Positions 57,430 through 64,000 of a stretch of 64,000 bases of DNA are shown here, piece after piece. Each line of letters begins with the position of its first letter. Positions within the stretch are counted from its first letter, which is position 1. A program made the translations under genes and the position numbers. Under the pieces are notes generated by a model that was not told the origin of the DNA, made no database searches, and saw only the letters and a list, made by a program, of their open reading frames with translations. The stretch lies in assembly GCA_034401795.1 (NCBI GenBank), contig CM067363.1, positions 29,654,289 through 29,718,288 on the forward strand. The letters are read 5' to 3'. The DNA is from Chaetoderma sp. LZ-2023a. Taxonomy: Eukaryota; Mollusca; Caudofoveata; Chaetodermatida; Chaetodermatidae.

Positions 57430-59140
57430 GGTACCATCTGCATCAAAGTCAGAACCTCCAGTCGCCAGCACAGGCTTCTGTAGTTTGACGAAAACTGAAT
57501 CATTCAGAAAACATGAAGCATTTGATTGTCATACATACTCGTGCAGACGTTTAATGTTTGGAAGAGACATAAACCAGAAAAGCTGTACCGGAAATATTTA
57601 AGTCCAGATATTCAAACCCAAATGGTTGACATTGTAGGAACTGCTATTTCAGAAGAAATAGAGTGCCGAATTAAAGAAGCACAGATTTTCTCCATAATGG
57701 CTGATGAAACACCAGACACTAATATACAGGAGCAGTTACATGTTATCATGCACTTTGTACTCGGTGATGCTGTACAGAACATCGAGTCCCTTGAACCCTA
57801 TCAGTACTATTTTAGAGATATTTTCATTGGATGTTGCAAATATATGTGGTCAATATTATGGTGGTGCTAATAATGTCACCGGCATACACAGAGGCCTACA
57901 GGCAAGGATTAAAGAACTGTCACCATCTTCTCTCTTTACACATTGCTATGTGCATATCTTAAACTTGGTTATTATAGATGGGATGACAAGCAACAAGGTA
58001 GCTAGAGACTTCTTTGGAACCCTTCAGAACTTGTACATGTTCATTGAAAGCTCGACAAAGCGTCATTCAGTGTTTCAGGAACAGCAGATTCGGTTTCACA
58101 AAGAAGCATCTGATAAAGTGTATGCATTAAAAAAATTATCAGACACAAGATGGGAATACAGGGCAGATGCCATCACGGTCATTTATCTGACTCTGCATGC
58201 TATACTTGCCACACTGGAGCATATCAAAGACACAGAGCTAAAGTCGGCAATCACCGCAGAAGCAAAGGCATTGCTCAACAACATTGACTTGGAATTCATT
58301 CTTGCCTTAATGATACAAAAAGAAGTATTGAATTTAAGCAAAGGTGTATCCGACAAGTTACAATTGGAAGATTTTGACATTGCAAGTGCATGTGATAGGG
58401 TCTTTTAAAGGTCATCCAGGCAATGTGTACCGAAGAAAAATTCATAGAATTCTGGAACTCTACTTTAATACGGTGCCATGATTTAAATATCCAAGAGCCA
58501 CAAGAAACTCGACAGCGCAAAATACCTAAGCGATTGGATGACAATCTACAAATGGCAGTACAGCTCGGGTCAAAGGACAAGGCCAGGATCTCTTTATTAT
58601 GATGTCTTGGATCCTATGGCTGTGACGATTAAAACGCTTTAATACCCACAGTGCACCAGTTTTGAAAGGCTTAGGGTACCTTCATATTGACAAAATTACA
58701 TCTCCTGATGTCCTACATCATGTTTCTGTAGAGGTTGATTGGTTTAAGTCTGATCTAAATGTGGAAATGTTCGAAAGTGAAATGAAAATGCTCCAGATCT
58801 CCTCACTTATCACTGATGTTCTGAGAACCGCAAAAGAATTAAAAACTAACGTCAGTTTACTGGATTTGTATAAGAAGGTATGCTAGTAAAAAGAATGCTT
58901 CAGACATGTGGCAAATTAATTAAAATTTCGCTAACACTCCCATTAACTACAATAAGTGCAGAGAGAGCCTTTTTGAAATTAAAACTTATTAAATCTAAAT
59001 TGAGGTCAACAATGACTCAACCACGTCTTCAAAGCCTCACACGGACTGGTGTTTATTGAAAATAATACTTTGTGTGTGTGGAAAGACTTACAGATAAGTT
59101 TGTTGATGTGGCACTGAGAAAACTGGAATGGATATAGTGT
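57430..59140 (+). pseudogene. hAT-superfamily transposase (ZMYM1-like type), decayed
   Basis: Cut-and-paste transposase remnant. N-terminal part: EKLYRKYLSPDIQTQMVDIV and FSIMADETPDTNIQ (first catalytic Asp region) in the 57526 frame. After a frameshift near 57800: CGQYYGGANNVTGIHRGLQA (second acidic region, normally GxxxDGAxxM), FTHCYVHILNLVI, LSDTRWEYR. The C-terminal dimerisation block ISLTLPLTTISAERAFLKLK lies near 58925-58990, after stops near 58408 and 58884. Block order matches hAT transposases with a long DUF4371-like N-terminal part. It starts just after the (GTGC)n tract; terminal repeats and the 8-bp target duplication were not located. Not functional. Confidence 0.85.
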
Positions 59141-59569
59141 TTGGTATTCCTGTATGCATAACCTTGTTTAGAATTATGAATATTTCTATTAAATCTACAT
59201 AGGCACACACTGCGTGTTTCACTTGTGATTTTAGTTGTTTAATTCAGAAGCACAACTGCAATTGAACCACAGCGTATGCCTAATATTCAATGAATGATGG
59301 ATAATCCATCATCCCTAGAATGTTGGGCGTACACGGTTTCACTTTCGCATCATGCATATGAAGATGGACATGGTCACCTGGACCATTGTAAAACATCAAC
59401 TGTTACAAACCTTACTTTCCTTCATGAATTTGCTTATTTATATCTATATTTACTGTTACGTTTGATTGTCTTGACATGCATGCATTTAGTATGAGTCCAG
59501 AGGAAATAAGTTTATCTACATGACTGGCACTCTTATCGCACTACCCAAGACCAAGAAACCACCTACCCC
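59141..59569. other. Non-coding spacer
   Basis: No gene recognised. Confidence 0.45.
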
Positions 59570-60540
59570 CCAGCCCAATCTGGGTCCATTGTGCTCCTCA
59601 ACAGCATATGAAAATCCTATCCACTGTTACTCTATGCCGCATCCCAGACAAGATCGATGACTTCATTGCATCATTTCAAAGTGGCTTCAAATGTGGACGC
59701 AGCTGTGAAGACATTGTATGAACTCAATGCATGCTTGTGTCGGTAGTCATGTCAAAACACCTGGGTTTCATGGGCATTGACATGTCATGAGCCTTCGACA
59801 CAATTAAACTTTCAAATGATCCTAGATGTACTACGCCAGTCCAGTTGCAACGAAGCGGAGCTACGACTAGTGAGACTACTGCTTGCAGACACCAAGCTGA
59901 GAGTACGAGTCAAGTCAGTGACGTCTGTAGAGTTTGAGACATCAATCAGCTCCTCCACCGGGAGATGGTATATGTCTGGTGCTTTTCACCTGTTACCTTG
60001 CTGCAGCATTGAAATCCGTGAGGGAAAGTTCCACAAGACCAAACCATGGGTATGCCGCTAGAGATGGAATATGCTGAAGATGTGGACATCATAGACGAGG
60101 AAAACAAACACTTGACGAACCTCTCCCAATAGTTACAAGCAGACTAAAAATTGAGACTCACTTTATGAATGAATCGAAAACACACATATACCTATCTGCA
60201 AAGCATGAAACTAAAGAAAATGGTGATCCACTTCGTGGCAGAAAGCCATGGAGGAAAAGTACAATCCTGGGCTCACTGCTTTGCAGTACTGCTGACATTG
60301 CTACACACTGCGTCATGAGGAACATAGCTTTCCAGTCCTTCTGGAAGCTATGGATTCGTAGATCAAAGATGCCCTTGATTAAAAGGCTATGTTTATGCAA
60401 TACTACCTGCGTATCCTTGATGCTATATAACTGTAACATTTGGGCAGCTGAAGCAAAAGCAGCTGTAGACAAACTCGATGCCTGCCATGGTTTCTCTAAT
60501 ATCACAGGCTGTGATTTAAATTCTCTGATGCCATGATTTT
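59570..60540 (+). pseudogene. LINE reverse transcriptase fragment (RTE-like), plus strand
   Basis: Decayed RT: RIPDKIDDFIASFQSGFKCG and GFMGIDMS then AFDTIKL (motif A, split by a stop near 59789), MEYAEDVDII (YxDD-like box, altered to AEDV) near 60065, then the thumb region GSLLCSTADIATHCVMRNIA, AFQSFWKLWIRRSKM and KLDACHG. Many stops. I know this block order from RTE/CR1-type LINEs; clade assignment is tentative. The same LDACH region appears in the minus-strand fragment at 60680-61097. Confidence 0.75.
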
Positions 60541-60679
60541 TCTTGATTTCCATGGTATGTATGAACCCTGATAGTTCTGTTTAGGACGATAGTGCTGTAT
60601 GTATGATTACTGTATTCTGCAGTTGTAATAGTAGAAATATAGTACAGCTGCAATCAGTCTTTCTTCACTTTTAACCACT
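60541..60679. other. Short spacer between opposed LINE fragments
   Basis: Contains the junction between the two fragments; nothing recognised. Confidence 0.4.
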
Positions 60680-61097
60680 GTGTCTTGTACTCAGCCATAA
60701 TCCTTAGCTTCCTCAGGTCCATTCTTGATTTGAGTGTACTGGGTTCTACTTTCTTGAGGTCCCCTCATAGCATGCTTAGCTGATGTATGCAATGCCGTCC
60801 TTTCCTGTCTTTGTATTTGCTGGCTCCCCGTAGGGCGAATTCCAAGGCTCTCTGTGCTGGTGTGTCTTCTTGTATCCTTAGCACATGGCCAGACATGGAC
60901 CATCTTTGCTGGCCGACTTTTACAGACAGCGGCGATGTGTTACACATCTTGTATAGTGCATCATTGGGAATTATGCTGTCTGGCCATCTGTGTCCAATGA
61001 TGGTGCAAAGGTGTTTGCGGTGGCAGGCATCGAGCTGCCTTCGGAGCTGCCAAGCTGTTACAGTTATACAGTTATACTGGCTATACCATGATAATAT
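60680..61097 (-). pseudogene. LINE C-terminal fragment (same family), minus strand
   Basis: Minus-strand frame reads QLRRQLDACHRKHLCTIIGH, RWPDSIIPNDALYKMCNTSP, WSMSGHVLRIQEDTPAQRAL and GRHCIHQLSMLRG, the conserved C-terminal end of this LINE family. The frame runs cleanly up to 61097, the base next to the solo LTR, so the LTR probably inserted here. The rest of this LINE beyond the LTR (after 63714) was not recognised. Confidence 0.8.
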
Positions 61098-61208
61098 TGT
61101 AGCTTGCGGGGTAGTGTCGGATCGTTCCGGTGTATCATGTCGACTCGCCGCGCCGCAAGTGCACGACGAATGATGATGCTGGTTAGCATCCAGTCTCGGG
61201 GTGATAGA

Positions 61209-61358
61209 TCATGTACGAGACTTCCCTATGGGTAACAAAAACTGGCTCCTAAGGCCGGTGGGACTCAATCGTTCTGGTGGGGCCATGGGACCATTGTCGT
61301 GAACATTAAACACAACTGTCTCATCCCAAGAGTTTGTGTCACCAGTATGCCTGTCCAT
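61209..61358 (-). pseudogene. LTR-encoded gag N-terminus, copy C
   Basis: MDRHTGDTNSWDETVVFNVH on minus, with an ATG. Compared with 28185, about ten of the first seventeen codons differ silently and only two change the residue. The frame ends at a stop near 61209, before the LTR end. Confidence 0.65.
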
Positions 61359-61959
61359 AGCAATTTCGTGATCTATGGACTTGCAAGATTTGATTTGGTG
61401 ACCTAAAAAGATAAGTCTATACAATGTTTTTACCGAAACAGACTGACGAGTATGCTAGATAAAAATGAGGAGCATACAAAAATACAAGACATAGAGACAG
61501 CCAGATGAACTTTTAAACATGGGGCTCCCGGAGGTACCACACAGACTCGTAGGTCCGCAGAGGTATCCCCGCAAGGGAGGCTCCCGTACACGAGACTTAA
61601 CTCATTAACTTAATACAAGTTATTATACCTCTAGGCTGAAAGGGAAGAAGATTATCTCGGACAAAAAGTCATGTGCCTCACGCGGGCACTACTCCTAGTG
61701 CTAGTTTGGGTGAGGAGTATTATCCTCGCATGGACCCTCGCGGGCCTCAGTCACGGGAAGGTATCTGCACTGCTTAAAGTGGGAGAAGTGTAGTAGGCAA
61801 AAATGGGCCCACTCTAATATTTAACCAAAATGTTTGAAAAAGAAAAGACCATACCTAGTGAGATTATGACGTATAGGGATGCGTGCTGTTTTACGTGAAG
61901 ACAGGATGAATGATTCCCGAAGGATTCCCATGTCACCGTCTTATGTAATTCTTAGACAC

Positions 61960-62730
61960 TTATCGAATTGAAAATCCTTAGGGCATCTAATACTTGGTTT
62001 TCAACCAATGGTAAGTTAGCTTCCAGGTTAGACAGGATCTATGTAGAATGCTCATTGAAAGGTTACACGAGTAAAACCAACATAAAACCAATAACTCTCT
62101 GATCACAATATGTTTTCCACTACATTAGACAATACCGACTGTCAAATGATGGAGTGTAGTTTGGAAACCCAATGTACAATTGCTACGAGATGGTTGCTAT
62201 CGCCAATGTCTGGACAGTTGTTGGAGGCATTGGGAAGAAAAGAAAAGTGTGTATGAATGTATAAGAAACTGGTGGGAGGATGCTAAATCCAACCTGAAAT
62301 ATATTTCAAGGCAGTACTTAATCCGGAAAGCACGAGAAATGTGAAAGCGCAAAAGGTTGCTTCAGAGGTCATTGTGTAAAATTACTAAGAAAATTAATGA
62401 TGGAGAATATAATTATTATGAACTATTGTTGAATTAAAAGGTAGTCGAAATGAAATAGAGCAATAGTGAAGAGGACATCTGAGAACATGTACCAGAAGCA
62501 ATGCTAAGTAATGATAAGTAATATCGGTTTGATGGCGCCAAAATAAGGTTAATAGCACAAATGCACACCGAAGACGAAAAGCCTACACATTATTTTGTAA
62601 CTTGGAGAAAGCATGAGGTATGGAAAAATTAATGCGCTCACTGAAGATTAAGGATCAGTGTCCTCAAATGCAGAGATGATGGAAACAGTATCAGAATTTT
62701 GCAAATCATTGCATAAAAGGGAGTTCTATT
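61960..62730 (+). pseudogene. Tx1/L1-type LINE fragment: endonuclease end and linker
   Basis: Plus-strand blocks: NTWFSTNGKLASRLDRIYVE with KPITLSDHNMFSTTL (the C-terminal part of an APE-type endonuclease, with the SDH motif), then NWWEDAKSNLKYISRQYLIR and GAKIRLIAQMHTEDEKPTHY, the linker before RT in Tx1/L1 LINEs, then SVSSNAEMMETVSEFCKSLH in another frame. RT itself is missing. Several stops and frameshifts. It lies inside solo LTR copy C, so it inserted later or moved in with a deletion. Confidence 0.75.
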
Positions 62731-62936
62731 AAATTAAGTTGCCCTCGGATGGCTCTTCGAGAGCTTCCAAAATTGTATCGCGGATGTTCAAGGTTGCTCA
62801 CCGGCGCAGGAGATCTCAATTCCGAAGGCCACTGCTGAGGTGTTGGTACCCCACGTCTAGCGCTGCCCTGGTCCAGCAACCTTGCTGACTGTGTCAGCTC
62901 CCTCGCCGAAGCGCTCTGGATTCTCGATTTCTGGTT

Positions 62937-63004
62937 CCTTTTATACTACTCGTGACGTCAGAGGCAGGATGCTGCAGCCAATCAGATGGCAAGCAGTAGC
63001 CAAT
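62937..63004 (-). promoter_or_regulatory. LTR copy C promoter: two CCAAT boxes, CRE, TATA (minus)
   Basis: On minus: attgg at 63004 and 62982, TGACGTCA at 62960-62953, 7 bp, TATAAAAGG at 62945-62937. Same layout and spacing as 25373-25439. Confidence 0.85.
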
Positions 63005-63232
63005 CAGCGTGCAGCTAGAAATGGTGACGTGGCGATCACGTGATCAGCGCACCACCCCCCCCCCCCCCATTCATTTAATACATACATGCGATTACGACGT
63101 CAAAGCAATATTTTGAAAATAATTTAAGTGAGGCATTTAACGATAACTCGGCCATTTCTGGTCCCATTTTAAAAAGGTAAAAAGTTCTGAAATCCTTGGT
63201 TCATTCCGGTCCTGATTGCTACCAAGAACGAC

Positions 63233-63680
63233 GAGAATAGTGTGATTTGAAGAAATCACCATAAACTCGGTACACTATAAGCATACACACTCCCAATACT
63301 GACGAGTCTTGCCAGGGATAGCTTTGATGCGCGCAGGCATGATACGCCTTTTTATGGACTTAGGCCGTTTGAACAAAACCTTTCTCATAGGGCTTTATAC
63401 ACGCTTACTATCCTACTCAGGTGGGGGGGGGGGAGGGGGCCGTGCTTGGAACGTACCCGGAGAATAGTGTGATTTGAAGAAATCACCATTACCAACTCAG
63501 TACACTATAAGCATACACACTCCCAATACTGACGAGTGTTGCCAGGGAAGCTTTGATGCACGCAGACGGGATACGCCTTCTTATGGACTTAGGCCATTTG
63601 AACAAAACCTTTCTCATAGGGCTTTATACACGCTTATTATCCTACTCATGGGGGGGGGGCGTGCTTGGAACGTACCCGGA
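63233..63680. repeat. Tandem duplication (227-bp period) in the upstream part of LTR copy C
   Basis: gagaatagtgtgatttgaag starts at 63233 and at 63460; the two ~220-bp units match closely, each ending with a G run and gtgcttggaacgtacccgga. The 5' LTR and copy B have this part once. Confidence 0.88.
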
Positions 63681-63714
63681 GCGGTCGTCCCATACCCAGT
63701 CCATCCGTGCTACA

Positions 63715-64000
63715 ACTAGTACACTCATTGCGTGTTGTATATTGATATATGCTATTTTAATTTTAATCTAATTGCCTTTATTTTGCTATTTTCATGCATT
63801 AGGAGACGCTAATCTTGATGAATATCCTAAGCACATGAACTTTGGGAATCACTATATTTAAATATCAAAGGAGCATCGGGTGAATATTTTGATGGCGATC
63901 TGACATGAAGCTGTTGTTGCTATATGTCAGCAAAGTCTTCTGGTCAGATCAACTTCAAAATATGCAGTGCTGTAACTGTCGGATTTCTCTCATCGAAGGA
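63715..64000. other. Spacer with a loose hairpin
   Basis: AT-rich. 63880-63972 resembles a decayed family-1 hairpin (tgaatattttgatggcgatc ... cttcaaaatatgcagtgct). No gene. Confidence 0.4.

Larger units (their letters stand above)
61098..63714 (-). mobile_element. Solo giant LTR (copy C), minus strand, split by a LINE fragment
   Basis: On minus it starts TGTAGCACGG (63714) and ends GCAAGCTACA (61098), with the same TGTAGC/GCTACA ends as the Gypsy LTR. Part 1 (63714-62735) aligns with the first ~1 kb of the 5' LTR including the promoter; part 2 (about 61960-61098) aligns with the last portion including the MDRHTGDTN frame. The middle is replaced by a Tx1/L1-type LINE fragment. No matching target duplication was seen (AATAT and ACTAG flanks). 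Confidence 0.78.

Overview
This window reads as animal nuclear DNA from an aquatic invertebrate, perhaps a lophotrochozoan; the phylum cannot be fixed from the sequence. I see no intact host gene, rRNA, tRNA or CRISPR array. Almost everything recognisable is transposable-element DNA, much of it nested, with AT-rich spacers, microsatellites, foldback (hairpin) repeats and many long poly-G/poly-C runs.

Layout. (1) 1-17.7 kb: four DIRS-type tyrosine-recombinase retrotransposon copies, all with coding strand minus: a diverged one cut by the window edge (1-2490), a nearly intact one (4748-11544) with gag-like, RT/RNase H and tyrosine recombinase genes between 44-bp perfect inverted terminal repeats, a deleted one in tandem (12000-16448), and a right-end fragment (16917-17735). 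(2) 17.7-24.2 kb: no genes; several foldback repeats and MITE-like elements and a long (AT)n tract. (3) 24.2-40.9 kb: a 5'-truncated LINE split by a 14.9-kb Ty3/Gypsy-type LTR element (24877-39758). The 5' LTR is unusually long (about 3.57 kb). A gag reading frame appears to begin inside the LTR and run through the primer-binding site; pol is decayed; a zinc-finger ORF with its own CRE/TATA promoter lies between integrase and the conserved end of the 3' LTR. (4) 41.0-44.4 kb: a segment bounded by inverted repeats that carries a decayed gene of an uncharacterised, nuclease-like family. (5) 44.4-49.5 kb: repeats only. (6) 49.5-54.8 kb: a solo copy of the giant LTR split by a RT/RNase H LINE. (7) 55.1-64.0 kb: remnants of a Penelope-like element (RT plus GIY-YIG), a hAT transposase, two oppositely oriented fragments of one LINE family, and a third giant LTR (minus strand) split by a Tx1/L1-type LINE fragment.

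How it fits together: each retroelement has its own replication genes. DIRS uses RT plus a tyrosine recombinase, the Gypsy element uses protease, RT, RNase H and integrase primed from a tRNA, and the LINEs and the Penelope-like element use target priming. The most unusual points are the LTR-encoded gag start, the mosaic giant LTRs with a zinc-finger ORF, the inverted-repeat-flanked nuclease-like gene, a 7252-bp tandem duplication whose junction is exactly a DIRS terminus, and two families of near-perfect hairpin repeats, one with a related empty site.
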